A DNA stretch of 64,000 nucleotides from Paenibacillus lycopersici. GTDB taxonomy: Bacteria; Bacillota; Bacilli; Paenibacillales; Paenibacillaceae. The translations under genes and the position numbers were made by a program. The notes below the pieces were generated by a model. That model was not told the origin of the DNA and searched no databases. It saw only the letters and a program-made list of their open reading frames with translations. Shown in pieces: positions 35,731-43,940 of the stretch (within the stretch, counting starts at the first letter, position 1; the number at the start of each line of letters is the position of its first letter). The stretch is taken from assembly GCF_010119935.1 (NCBI RefSeq), contig NZ_CP048209.1, positions 2,421,001 to 2,485,000 on the forward strand. The letters run 5' to 3'.

Positions 35731-36864
35731 ATGTTGGAATTTGATTTCGAAATGGAGCATATGGCACAAATCAAAGTCATCGGCGTTGGCGGCGGCGGCA
35801 GCAATGCCGTTAACCGGATGATCGAGAACGGCGTTCGAGGCGTCGAGTTTATTACGGTGAACACGGACGCGCAGGCGCTCCATATGGCCAAGTCGGAGCA
35901 GAAGCTGCAAATCGGCGATAAGCTGACGCGCGGTCTCGGTGCCGGCGCCAACCCGGAAGTCGGCAAGAAAGCGGCGGAAGAATCCCGCGAAAGCGTCATG
36001 AACACGCTCAAAGGCGCGGATATGGTATTCGTGACGGCGGGCATGGGCGGCGGAACAGGCACGGGCGCCGCGCCGGTCATTGCCGAAATCGCGCGCGAGT
36101 GCGGCGCGCTGACCGTCGGCGTCGTAACGCGTCCGTTCACGTTCGAAGGCCGCAAGCGTTCCGGACAAGCCGAGCTCGGCATCGAAGCCTTGAAGGAAAA
36201 GGTCGATACGCTGATCGTCATTCCGAACGACCGGCTGCTCGAGATCGTCGATAAGAAGACGCCGATGCTGGAAGCGTTCCGCGAAGCGGATAACGTATTG
36301 AAGCAGGCGGTTCAAGGGATTTCCGAGCTGATCTCCGTACCGGGACTCATCAACCTCGATTTCGCGGACGTGAAGACGATCATGACGGAACGCGGTTCCG
36401 CGCTGATGGGCATCGGCATCGCGTCCGGCGAGAACCGCGCGGCGGAAGCGGCGCGCAAAGCGATCCAAAGCCCGCTGCTCGAGACGTCGATCGATGGCGC
36501 GCGCGGCATTATCATGTGCATTACCGGCGGTTCTAATCTGTCGCTGTACGAAGTGAACGAAGCGGCCGAGATCGTCATCTCCGCTTCCGATCCGGACGTT
36601 AACATGATTTTCGGCGCTAACTTCGACGAGAACTTGAAAGACGAAATCAAAGTCACGGTAATCGCGACGGGCTTCGAGCATCGCGATTCGGCGCAAGTTC
36701 GCCGTCCCGTACCGGGCCAGCAGCACCACGAAGCGCCGCCGGCCAATGAGCCGCAGCGTCAGCAGCCTGCGAGCAGCGGTCCGAAGCCGTTCGGCACGCC
36801 GGTTTCCAGCGACCAGCTGGACATCCCGGCCTTCCTCCGCAACCGCCGCAACAACGATCGATAA
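35731..36864 (+). CDS. ftsZ: Cell division protein FtsZ
   Basis: A 377-aa tubulin-like GTPase that forms the division ring. GTP-binding [12 protein letters not shown] near the start and the G-box [13 protein letters not shown] are intact, as is [11 protein letters not shown] for the T7-loop region. A Q/P-rich linker (about 320-360) leads to the conserved C-terminal peptide [10 protein letters not shown] that binds FtsA and SepF. ATG 35731 follows GGGGGAA, 16 bases after the ftsA stop. A strong terminator follows. Confidence 0.98.
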   Translation: MLEFDFEMEHMAQIKVIGVGGGGSNAVNRMIENGVRGVEFITVNTDAQALHMAKSEQKLQIGDKLTRGLGAGANPEVGKKAAEESRESVMNTLKGADMVFVTAGMGGGTGTGAAPVIAEIARECGALTVGVVTRPFTFEGRKRSGQAELGIEALKEKVDTLIVIPNDRLLEIVDKKTPMLEAFREADNVLKQAVQGISELISVPGLINLDFADVKTIMTERGSALMGIGIASGENRAAEAARKAIQSPLLETSIDGARGIIMCITGGSNLSLYEVNEAAEIVISASDPDVNMIFGANFDENLKDEIKVTVIATGFEHRDSAQVRRPVPGQQHHEAPPANEPQRQQPASSGPKPFGTPVSSDQLDIPAFLRNRRNNDR

Positions 36865-36909
36865 CATCGAGCGAAACGATCGGTAACATCGAGCGAAACG
36901 ATCGATAAC
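36859..36909. repeat. 22-bp tandem duplication at the ftsZ stop codon
   Basis: CGATAACATCGAGCGAAACGAT (36859-36880) is repeated at 36881-36902 with one change, then partly again to 36909. The TAA of ftsZ lies in the first copy. Confidence 0.85.
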
Positions 36910-36920
36910 AAGAGGACTTT

Positions 36921-36955
36921 AGCCGCTTTCCGTATCTACGGAAAGCGGCTTTTTT
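36921..36955 (+). terminator. Rho-independent terminator after ftsZ
   Basis: A perfect 14-bp stem (AGCCGCTTTCCGTA / TACGGAAAGCGGCT) with a 2-base spacer and a T6 run. Confidence 0.93.
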
Positions 36956-37008
36956 GCTAGAAACCAGGCCTTTCGGCAAGCGTTTTCATTTCAAGGGGGC
37001 ATGGATCG

Positions 37009-37074
37009 TCGACAAAAAAAGATCGCTCCTGACGGCATGTTTAGACAGACATTGTAATAGGATTTCACTATACT
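37009..37074 (+). promoter_or_regulatory. Candidate Spo0A-controlled spoIIG promoter
   Basis: TATACT (37069-37074) is preceded at 22 bases by TTAGAC (37041-37046), the unusual wide spacing known for the spoIIG promoter of B. subtilis. TCGACAAA at 37009-37016 is the complement of a 0A box (TTTGTCGA), and TTTAGACA (37040-37047, one mismatch) overlaps the -35. Rest of the 36956-37220 gap shows no gene. Confidence 0.6.
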
Positions 37075-37220
37075 AGACACAAGCCGCATATCCTCGCTAA
37101 GACTTGGTGAGTGCCTCGTGATTCCTCGCGGAACCTTGCAACATAGCACGCGAAGGCTGCAGGGACTTCGATGTCGAGCGCATTTGGGAGAAGGCGGACA
37201 ATGGAAGCGGCAGCGGGAAG

Positions 37221-38228
37221 GTGGAAGCGCTGAATGCCGTTTATATCGACGTCCTGTTTCTCGTCAATTTGTTGATCGACGGTTCCAACTTGCTTGTAAC
37301 CGCCTGGGTGCGCAGCATTCGAGCCAAATGGTGGCGCTTGCTGCTCGCAGCGGGCGTAGGCGCTTTGTATGCCGTCATGATGGTGTTCCCGCCGTTGTCG
37401 TTCATGTTCTCGATCGTGATTAAACTGTTGTTCTCGCTTGCGATGCTGTTCATCGCTTTCGGATTCGGAAGCGTCCAGCATTTCATCCGGCTCGCCGGCG
37501 CGTTTTACGGCGTGAATTTCGCTGCCGCGGGAGCGCTTCTCGGGTTCCATTACTTGTTCATGAACAGCTCCAGCCAGCTGTGGCGGACCGTCATCTACGA
37601 CGCGGACGGCAGACCTGTCTTCATGTTAAGCACGACGATGGTGTTTCTCTTCTCGCTTATCGTGGTCGGCTATTATATTTATCGTTCGGTGATTTCTGAG
37701 CGCAGGGAGCGGGACTTGGTCACGACCCATCTTGCGGAGGTGAAGGTGCGAATCGGCGATCGGGAGCATGGCTGCACGGGCCTGATCGATACGGGTAACC
37801 AATTGTACGAACCGCTCACGCGAACGCCGGTGATGGTGATGGAGGCTTCCGTCTGGCAGGACGTTCTCCCGGCTTCATGGATCCGCCATATTCGGGAAGC
37901 GAAGGTGGATCAGCTGCTGGCCGGCTTGACGGATGAAGAGCCTTTCGTATGGCGTGACCGGCTGCGGCTGGTACCCTACCGCGGCGTGAACCGCGGCGCG
38001 CAATTCATGCTTGCCATTAAACCGGACCTGGTCATCGTCGACAGGGAAGGGAAGCTGTACCAGTCCAGGAAGGTGCTCATCGGGCTGGATGCCGGAAAGC
38101 TTGTCGCAGACGGGACGTACAGGGCGATTATCCATCCGTCACTTCTTCAAGATAGAGGCAATGCGAACGAAACCATTCACAGCACTTCGGGAAGGGATGG
38201 AGCAGCATGCTCGTCAAATGGAAATTAA
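37221..38228 (+). CDS. spoIIGA: Sporulation sigma-E factor-processing peptidase SpoIIGA
   Basis: A 335-aa membrane protease: five hydrophobic helices in the first 160 residues ([15 protein letters not shown] onward), then an aspartic-protease-like cytoplasmic domain with the active motif [14 protein letters not shown] near residue 190. It cuts pro-sigma-E in the mother cell after a forespore signal. The start is uncertain: GTG 37221 is given, but GGGAAGGTGG is better placed for a CTG at 37230 in the same frame. It overlaps sigE by 22 bases. Confidence 0.92.
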   Translation: MEALNAVYIDVLFLVNLLIDGSNLLVTAWVRSIRAKWWRLLLAAGVGALYAVMMVFPPLSFMFSIVIKLLFSLAMLFIAFGFGSVQHFIRLAGAFYGVNFAAAGALLGFHYLFMNSSSQLWRTVIYDADGRPVFMLSTTMVFLFSLIVVGYYIYRSVISERRERDLVTTHLAEVKVRIGDREHGCTGLIDTGNQLYEPLTRTPVMVMEASVWQDVLPASWIRHIREAKVDQLLAGLTDEEPFVWRDRLRLVPYRGVNRGAQFMLAIKPDLVIVDREGKLYQSRKVLIGLDAGKLVADGTYRAIIHPSLLQDRGNANETIHSTSGRDGAACSSNGN

Positions 38229-38929
38229 TCCTGCAGTTATATTATTATCGCGTTTTGTTTTTATTCGGCCTAAAGAGCGAGGAAATTTATTATATTGGCG
38301 GAAGCGAAGCGCTGCCTCCCCCGCTCACGCGCGAAGAAGAGGAATATCTGCTCGAGAAGCTGCCTTCCGGCGACACGGCCATCCGCGCCATGCTCATTGA
38401 GCGCAACCTTCGTCTGGTCGTGTACATCGCGCGGAAGTTCGAGAACACGGGCATCCACATCGAGGATCTCGTCTCGATCGGCGCCATCGGCCTCATCAAA
38501 GCCGTGAATACGTTCGACCCGGAGAAGAAAATCAAGCTGGCCACCTACGCCTCGCGGTGCATCGAGAACGAAATTCTCATGTATCTCCGCCGCAACAGCA
38601 AGACGCGGACGGAAGTGTCCTTCGACGAGCCGCTGAACATCGACTGGGACGGCAACGAGCTGCTGCTGTCGGATGTGCTCGGCACCGAGAACGATACGAT
38701 CTACCGCAACATCGAGGAGCAGGTCGACCGCAAGCTGCTTCATAAAGCGCTGGATAAGCTGACGGAACGGGAGCGGATCATCATGGAACTCCGGTTCGGC
38801 CTGGCCGACGGGGAAGAGAAGACGCAGAAGGACGTGGCCGACCTGCTCGGCATCTCGCAATCGTACATTTCGCGCTTGGAGAAACGCATCATCAAACGGC
38901 TTCGCAAAGAGTTCAACAAAATGGTCTAG
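38207..38929 (+). CDS. sigE: RNA polymerase sporulation sigma factor SigE (pro-sigma-E)
   Basis: A 240-aa sigma-70 family member. The amphipathic pro-sequence (to about residue 28) precedes [13 protein letters not shown], the conserved junction cut by SpoIIGA. Region 2 ([18 protein letters not shown] ... [16 protein letters not shown]) and region 4 ([22 protein letters not shown]) are nearly identical to those of Bacillus sigma-E. It directs early mother-cell transcription, probably including spoVD and spoVE. Start overlaps the spoIIGA 3' end. Confidence 0.97.
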   Translation: MLVKWKLILQLYYYRVLFLFGLKSEEIYYIGGSEALPPPLTREEEEYLLEKLPSGDTAIRAMLIERNLRLVVYIARKFENTGIHIEDLVSIGAIGLIKAVNTFDPEKKIKLATYASRCIENEILMYLRRNSKTRTEVSFDEPLNIDWDGNELLLSDVLGTENDTIYRNIEEQVDRKLLHKALDKLTERERIIMELRFGLADGEEKTQKDVADLLGISQSYISRLEKRIIKRLRKEFNKMV

Positions 38930-38945
38930 TTGGGCGTACCATCCG

Positions 38946-38983
38946 AGCCTGCGTTCCCGAAAACGGGAACTGCGGGCTTTTTT
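38946..38983 (+). terminator. Rho-independent terminator after sigE
   Basis: AGCCTGCGTTCCCG pairs with CGGGAACTGCGGGCT (one bulge) around a 4-base loop, followed by a T6 run. Confidence 0.9.
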
Positions 38984-39006
38984 CATGCCGGTAGCAATTT
39001 CATCCA

Positions 39007-39036
39007 GTGACAGCGCGCCTTGAAATTGTATATAAT
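39007..39036 (+). promoter_or_regulatory. Sigma-A promoter of metNIQ
   Basis: GTGACA (39007-39012) and a perfect TATAAT (39031-39036) with an 18-base spacer. The short leader (to 39122) has a GCCCG/CGGGC hairpin near 39060-39076 but none of the S-box (SAM-I) landmarks common before metNIQ in Bacilli. Confidence 0.65.
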
Positions 39037-39122
39037 GCAATTTGTCGTTTTTATTGAAAGCCCGCGGCACAACGGGCATTCTACCGCTAATGGCATACGA
39101 TGGATGGCAGGGGGTTATTCGA

Positions 39123-40127
39123 CTGATCGAGCTCGCAGACATAAGCAAATCCTATCGGACCGGCTCCGTATCCGTAGAAGCGATCAAACATATTCATTTG
39201 ACTATCGCCAAGGGCGAAATATTCGGCATCATCGGCCATTCCGGCGCAGGCAAGAGCACGCTGCTGCGCACCGTGAATTTGCTGGAACGGCCGACGACCG
39301 GCACCGTGAAAGTCGGCGGCGTGGAGCTGACCAAGCTGTCTTCGTCCCAGCTGCAGAAGGAACGCCGGCGGATTGGCATGATTTTTCAGCATTTCAATCT
39401 GCTGGCCATGGCGACGGTGCGGGATAACATCGCATTCCCGCTGCGGCTGGCCAAGCTGTCCAAAGCCGCGATCCGCGCGCGCGTGGACGAGCTGCTGCAG
39501 CTCGTCGGCCTGGAGCAGCACGCGGACAAGTATCCGGCGCAGCTGTCGGGCGGCCAGAAGCAGCGCGTAGGGATCGCGCGGGCGCTCGCCAGCAATCCGG
39601 ACGTGCTGCTCTGCGACGAGGCGACCTCGGCGCTCGATCCGCAAACGACGAACGCGATTCTGGCGCTGCTGCTCGATATTAACAAGAAACTCGGCATTAC
39701 CATTCTGCTGATCACGCATGAGATGCACGTCATTCGCTCGATTTGCGACCGCGTCGCGGTCATTGACAGCGGCGACGTGGTGGAGATGGGCGACGTGGTG
39801 GACGTCTTCTTGAAGCCGCAGCATCCGACGACGAAGGAGTTCGTCAGCCAGATGGCGGATTCGTTCGATCCGCGCGAGCTGATCGCTGCGAGCAAAGGGC
39901 GCTTGGTGAAAATCAACTACGTCGGCGACATTACGTATGAGCCGCTGCTGTTCAATGCGGTCAAGGCGACGTCGGTGCAGTTTACGATCCTGCAAGGCAC
40001 CGTTTCCCGCATGAAGAACACGCCTTACGGCCAGCTCGTCATCGAATTCATCGGCGACGGACAAGAAGTCGTGCAGGTGATCGGCGCGCTGCGGGATAAA
40101 GGGCTGGAAGTAGGTGAACTGGCATGA
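39123..40127 (+). CDS. metN: Methionine ABC transporter ATP-binding protein
   Basis: A 334-aa ATPase: Walker A GHSGAGKST, Q-loop MIFQHFNLL, signature LSGGQKQRVGIARAL, Walker B DVLLCDEATSALD, H-loop ITHEM, followed by the MetN C-terminal NIL regulatory domain (from about residue 255) that binds methionine in E. coli. The family usually starts M-IELxxxSK; here that codon is CTG 39123, with AGGGGG 8 bases upstream. ATG 39090 and TTG 39042 are upstream in-frame alternatives with poor sites. Overlaps metI by 4 bases. Confidence 0.9.
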   Translation: MIELADISKSYRTGSVSVEAIKHIHLTIAKGEIFGIIGHSGAGKSTLLRTVNLLERPTTGTVKVGGVELTKLSSSQLQKERRRIGMIFQHFNLLAMATVRDNIAFPLRLAKLSKAAIRARVDELLQLVGLEQHADKYPAQLSGGQKQRVGIARALASNPDVLLCDEATSALDPQTTNAILALLLDINKKLGITILLITHEMHVIRSICDRVAVIDSGDVVEMGDVVDVFLKPQHPTTKEFVSQMADSFDPRELIAASKGRLVKINYVGDITYEPLLFNAVKATSVQFTILQGTVSRMKNTPYGQLVIEFIGDGQEVVQVIGALRDKGLEVGELA

Positions 40128-40795
40128 TGCTTAAAATATCGTTCGAGCATATCGTCTGGTCGGAAGTGGGGCAGGCGACCAAAGATACGCTCAGGATGCT
40201 CGGCGTATCGGTCGTGTTTACGATCATCCTCGGTTTGATTTTGGGCGTCATCCTGTTCTTGACGTCAAGACGCCAGCTGCTTGCGCAGCCGGCCGTTTAT
40301 TTCGTATTGTCGCTGATCGTGAACATTCTGCGTTCCGTGCCGTTCGTTATCCTCATGATTATGATCATGCCGATTACGAAGGCGATCACGGGCACCACGC
40401 TCGGCGTTCAAGGCTCGATCCCGCCGCTCGTTATCGCGGCTGCGCCGTTCTTCGCACGGCTGGTGGAGACGTCGCTGCGCGAGGTCGACCGCGGCGTGAT
40501 CGAAGCGGCGCAGGCGATGGGCGCGTCCCGCTGGGACATCGTCAGGCGCGTCCTGCTGCTGGAGGCGAGGCCCGGCCTGCTCGCTGGCGTTACGATCACC
40601 TCAGTCACGCTCGTATCGTATACGGCGATGTCCGGCGTTATCGGCGGCGGCGGTCTCGGCGATTTGGCGCTGCGCTACGGCTATCAGCGGTTCCAGACGG
40701 ATGTCATGTTCGTGACCGTGGCGCTGCTTATCGTTTTGGTTCAACTGCTGCAGATGGCCGGCGACTATCTCGTGCGCCGATTCAGCCGGAAGTAA
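40124..40795 (+). CDS. metI: Methionine ABC transporter permease
   Basis: A 223-aa protein with five membrane helices and the permease EAA-type loop EAAQAMGASRWDIVRRVLLLEARPGLLAG near residue 125-150. Family MetI hallmarks are NILRSVPFVILMIMIMP and SGVIGGGGLGDLALRYGYQRF. ATG overlaps the metN stop (ATGA), with GTAGGTGAA upstream, so coupled translation is likely. Confidence 0.94.
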   Translation: MMLKISFEHIVWSEVGQATKDTLRMLGVSVVFTIILGLILGVILFLTSRRQLLAQPAVYFVLSLIVNILRSVPFVILMIMIMPITKAITGTTLGVQGSIPPLVIAAAPFFARLVETSLREVDRGVIEAAQAMGASRWDIVRRVLLLEARPGLLAGVTITSVTLVSYTAMSGVIGGGGLGDLALRYGYQRFQTDVMFVTVALLIVLVQLLQMAGDYLVRRFSRK

Positions 40796-40837
40796 GGAAG
40801 ACATCTTAGAGAGAACGTGCATAAGGAGGCAATACAA

Positions 40838-41698
40838 ATGAGAAAAGTCAATGTAACCATTCTGGCGCTCGTCATGGTCGCGGTGCTGGCGGCTTGCGGC
40901 GCGAAGACCGGCAATAACGCAGGCAGCAACGCGGGCAATGCGTCGACAGGCGCAGGCAGCGACGCGGGGACGCAAGAAATCACGCTGAAGGTCGGCGCGA
41001 CGCCGGTTCCGCACGCGGAAATTTTAAACTACATTAAGCCGGCTTTGAAAAAACAAGGCATTAACCTGGAAGTGGTCGAGTTCAATGACTACGTTCAGCC
41101 GAACACGCAGCTGCACGAGAAGCGGCTCGATGCGAATTTCTTCCAGCACGCGCCGTATCTCGACCAATTCAACAAGGATAAAGGCTACGACCTTGTCAGC
41201 GTGGCGGGCATTCATATCGAACCGTTCGGCGGGTACTCCAAGAAAGTGAAGAGCGTGGACGAGCTGAAGGACGGCGCGAAGGTCGTCATTCCGAACGACC
41301 CGTCGAACGGCGGCCGCGCCCTGTCGCTGATGGAGAAGAACGGCCTGATCAAGCTGAAGGAAGGCGTCGGCATTGCGGGAACGGTTCACGACATCGTCGA
41401 GAATCCGAAGAAGCTGAAAATTACCGAAGTCGAAGCGGCTACGCTGCCCCGCGTGCTTGACGAGGTAGACCTCGCGCTCATCAATACGAATTACGCGCTT
41501 GAAGCGGGTCTTGTACCGACGAAGGACGCGCTCTTCATCGAAGGCAGCGACTCCCCGTACGTGAATATCCTCGTTGCCCGTCCGGACAACAAGGATTCCG
41601 AAGGCATCAAGGCATTGGCGGCGGCGCTGCAATCGCCGGACGTCAAGAAATTCATCGAAGACAAGTACAAAGGCGCGATCGTACCGGCCTTCCAGTAA
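40838..41698 (+). CDS. metQ: Methionine-binding lipoprotein
   Basis: A 286-aa NlpA-family lipoprotein with a signal ending VLAAC (lipid cysteine C20), a G/N/A-rich linker, and the MetQ fold: VGATPVPHAEIL, FNDYVQPNTQL, LDANFFQHAPYLDQFN, PNDPSNGGRALSLME and ALINTNYALEAGL. It delivers D/L-methionine or related sulfur compounds to MetNI. Start ATG 40838 follows AAGGAGG; an earlier ATG at 40817 is not preceded by such a site. Confidence 0.94.
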   Translation: MRKVNVTILALVMVAVLAACGAKTGNNAGSNAGNASTGAGSDAGTQEITLKVGATPVPHAEILNYIKPALKKQGINLEVVEFNDYVQPNTQLHEKRLDANFFQHAPYLDQFNKDKGYDLVSVAGIHIEPFGGYSKKVKSVDELKDGAKVVIPNDPSNGGRALSLMEKNGLIKLKEGVGIAGTVHDIVENPKKLKITEVEAATLPRVLDEVDLALINTNYALEAGLVPTKDALFIEGSDSPYVNILVARPDNKDSEGIKALAAALQSPDVKKFIEDKYKGAIVPAFQ

Positions 41699-41711
41699 TA
41701 ATTAGCCTAGA

Positions 41712-41749
41712 AGAACGCTGTCTCCCTGCCAGGGGGGCGGCGTTTTTTA
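41712..41749 (+). terminator. Rho-independent terminator after metQ
   Basis: AACGCTGTCTCCCT pairs with AGGGGGGCGGCGTT (some G-T pairs), followed by T6. Confidence 0.85.
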
Positions 41750-41789
41750 CGTTCGATTGCTAGTTTCGGCGTTAGTTCCCGGCCAAGGG

Positions 41790-41818
41790 TTGACGGCAGA
41801 GTGTATTACGGGTATAGT
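41790..41818 (+). promoter_or_regulatory. Sigma-A promoter of the GntR-ABC cassette
   Basis: TTGACG (41790-41795) and TATAGT (41813-41818) with an exact 17-base spacer. The first operator copy covers the spacer and the -10. Confidence 0.75.
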
Positions 41819-41886
41819 ACACATATGGCGTATGAACTACGTAGTACACACACTTGCGTCAACAGTGTATGAACCATGTAGTACAC
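41801..41886. promoter_or_regulatory. Three copies of a 22-bp inverted-repeat operator
   Basis: GYGTA-N12-TACAC occurs at 41801-41822, 41828-41849 and 41865-41886. Copy 1 is GTGTATTA-N6-TAGTACAC and sits over the -10; copies 2 and 3 share GTATGAAC and GTAGTACACAC. The dyad resembles sites of YtrA-type GntR regulators, and such a regulator is encoded just downstream, so autoregulation of the cassette is likely (inference). Confidence 0.75.
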
Positions 41887-41926
41887 ACGCCAATATCAGG
41901 AAATGGATTATCGGGGGGAATATCTA

Positions 41927-42334
41927 TTGGAAGTGAAATTCAACAATCGCGACCCCGTCTATCTGCAGGTCGTCCGACATTTCAAGGAAGAGATCGTCGC
42001 CGGACGGTTCGCGAAAGGGCAAGTCATTCCTTCTCGGAGGGAACTGGCGGGAACGATGCATATCAACCCCAATACGGCGCAGAAGGCATACAAGGAAATG
42101 GAGGAACAAGGATTGATCGTTACGGAAGGGAATTCCCCAAGCCGCATTACGTCGGATGAACGGGTGCTGCAAGCGATTCGGGGCGAGCTGATCGCCGACG
42201 CGGTCGATGCGTTCGTCGCCAGCATTCAGAACATACAAGTCCCGGTCGACGAGCTGCTCGCCATCGTGAAGGACCGGATCGAAGACAGCTACGGCAAACA
42301 GGCCAGGGAGGGAAGCGGCGATGATCGAGGTTAA
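41927..42334 (+). CDS. GntR-family transcriptional regulator, YtrA-like
   Basis: A 135-aa protein with an N-terminal winged helix (DPVYLQVVRHFKEEIVAGRFAKG, IPSRRELAGTMHINPNTAQKAY, residues about 8-72) and only a short helical C-terminal part, as in the YtrA subfamily that controls ABC transporter operons. I chose TTG 41927 because GGGGGGAA lies about 8 bases upstream; ATG 41903 is in frame but precedes that site. Overlaps the ATPase gene by 14 bases. Confidence 0.85.
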   Translation: MEVKFNNRDPVYLQVVRHFKEEIVAGRFAKGQVIPSRRELAGTMHINPNTAQKAYKEMEEQGLIVTEGNSPSRITSDERVLQAIRGELIADAVDAFVASIQNIQVPVDELLAIVKDRIEDSYGKQAREGSGDDRG

Positions 42335-43010
42335 GCATATACGCAAGAAATACGGCCGCAAGCAAGTGCTGAAGGACGTTACCTTTACGGCGGAGAAAGG
42401 CCAGATCACTTGCCTGATCGGCATTAACGGCGTCGGCAAATCGACGGTGCTCAAAGCGATCATGGGCCTGACGCCCGTCGCGGGCGGCAGCATTCTGATC
42501 GACGGTCAGCCGATATCGAGCCGCTCCTACGAGTCGGTCACGTTCGTTCCCGATGCGATCTCGATGCCGTCCGGCATGACGGTCGACGGCTGCATCCGGT
42601 TCATGAAGGATTACTACGCCAGCTGGAACTCGCAGCGCGCCGACGAACTGAAAACCTTTTTCAAGCTGAACGGCACCGACAAGGTCGGCGAGCTGTCCAA
42701 GGGGAACACGGCGAAGCTGAACCTGCTGCTCGGCCTGGCGCTCGATACGGACTACGTCTTGATGGACGAACCGTTCTCGGGCATCGACATTTTCAGCCGG
42801 GAGCTGATCGCGTCCGTGTTCACGAGCCACTTGATCGAGGATCGCGGCGTCATCGTGACCACCCATGAGATCGGCGATATCGAGCATCTGATCGATAAGG
42901 TCGTGCTGCTCGACAACGGCGTCGTCCGCAGGGAATTCCAGACCGAAGCCGTTCGGATGGAAGAAGGCAAGTCAGTCATCGACGTGTTGAGAGAGGTGTA
43001 TAACGGATGA
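42321..43010 (+). CDS. ABC transporter ATP-binding protein of the GntR cassette
   Basis: A 229-aa ATPase: Walker A GINGVGKST near residue 35, a degenerate signature LSKGNTAKLNLLLGLA, Walker B YVLMDEPFSGID and H-loop TTHEIGDI. This form (signature with SKG and N-T) is typical of the exporter-like ATPases paired with YtrA regulators. The gene overlaps both neighbours, indicating tight translational coupling. Confidence 0.9.
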   Translation: MIEVKHIRKKYGRKQVLKDVTFTAEKGQITCLIGINGVGKSTVLKAIMGLTPVAGGSILIDGQPISSRSYESVTFVPDAISMPSGMTVDGCIRFMKDYYASWNSQRADELKTFFKLNGTDKVGELSKGNTAKLNLLLGLALDTDYVLMDEPFSGIDIFSRELIASVFTSHLIEDRGVIVTTHEIGDIEHLIDKVVLLDNGVVRREFQTEAVRMEEGKSVIDVLREVYNG

Positions 43011-43846
43011 ACCGCTATTTGAAGCTCGTCCATTGGGAAGTGACGCGGTTATGGAAGCTCCTGGCGGCATTGGCGCTGATCACGGCTTTGCTGCAATGCG
43101 CGGGCATTGCCTACGAGACCCACAAGTATATCGGTCAGGTCAATGATCATGTCGAGCTCTCCAAGAGCACGATTGCGGCTTACGTGCAGACCAACGGCAA
43201 ATTGCCGTTTACCCAAATGATCGGCCGCGCCGGCCTATGGATGTACGCGCCGATCGCGCTGTGCATCGGGGGGATCGCACTGTACATCTTCTTGATCTGG
43301 TACAAGGAGTGGTTCGGGAAGAACGCCTTCATCTACCGGCTGCTCACGATTCCGACCGCGCGCGGCAACATCTACTTCGCCAAGCTGACAGCCATTCTCG
43401 TCTTCGTATCCTCGCTCGTGGCGTTCCAGATCATGCTGCTGCCGCTTGAACGAAGCCTGTTCGCAGCGGTTGGCGGCGACGAACTGTTCGCGGGGAGCAG
43501 CATTTATGACGCGGTGCAGTACAATCGTCTCTTGTCGGTGCTGATTCCGCCGACCTTTACGGATTTCGTCGTTTATTACGGCACAGGAACGATCGCGGTG
43601 CTCATCTGCTTCACGGCCGTGCTGCTGGAGCGAAGCTACCGGCTGAGGGGCATCCTCGCCGCGGCCATCTATATGGTCGCCATCTGTTTGTTCATGACGA
43701 TACCGCTCTGGCTGCCGGGACATCTCACCGTCAACTATTTCTATGACAGCGAGCTGTTCTTCATTGAAACGGCGCTCGGCGTCATCGTCGGGGCGGTTAC
43801 GGTATGGCTCGGCTTGCGGTTGATTACGAGGAAGGTTTCGGTATAG
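43007..43846 (+). CDS. ABC transporter permease of the GntR cassette
   Basis: A 279-aa protein with about six membrane helices, a large loop after the first (residues about 38-75), and no motif that tells substrate. LLTIPTARGNIYFAKL resembles the ABC-2 permease element found in bacitracin or lantibiotic type exporters and YtrC/D-like proteins. ATG overlaps the ATPase stop (ATGA). The substrate is unknown. Confidence 0.82.
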   Translation: MNRYLKLVHWEVTRLWKLLAALALITALLQCAGIAYETHKYIGQVNDHVELSKSTIAAYVQTNGKLPFTQMIGRAGLWMYAPIALCIGGIALYIFLIWYKEWFGKNAFIYRLLTIPTARGNIYFAKLTAILVFVSSLVAFQIMLLPLERSLFAAVGGDELFAGSSIYDAVQYNRLLSVLIPPTFTDFVVYYGTGTIAVLICFTAVLLERSYRLRGILAAAIYMVAICLFMTIPLWLPGHLTVNYFYDSELFFIETALGVIVGAVTVWLGLRLITRKVSV

Positions 43847-43940
43847 CGAATGCGTTCGAAGCACGCGCAAGCATTGCTGCTCTTGCCGGCACCTCCGGCC
43901 GCGCGGTGCGATCGCAAAACATTTAGGAGGACACAGGGCG

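Noticed and set aside
39037..39122. SAM (S-box) or other known riboswitch before metN
   Set aside because: Leader is too short and lacks the S-box core motifs; the single GCCCG/CGGGC hairpin fits no class I can name.
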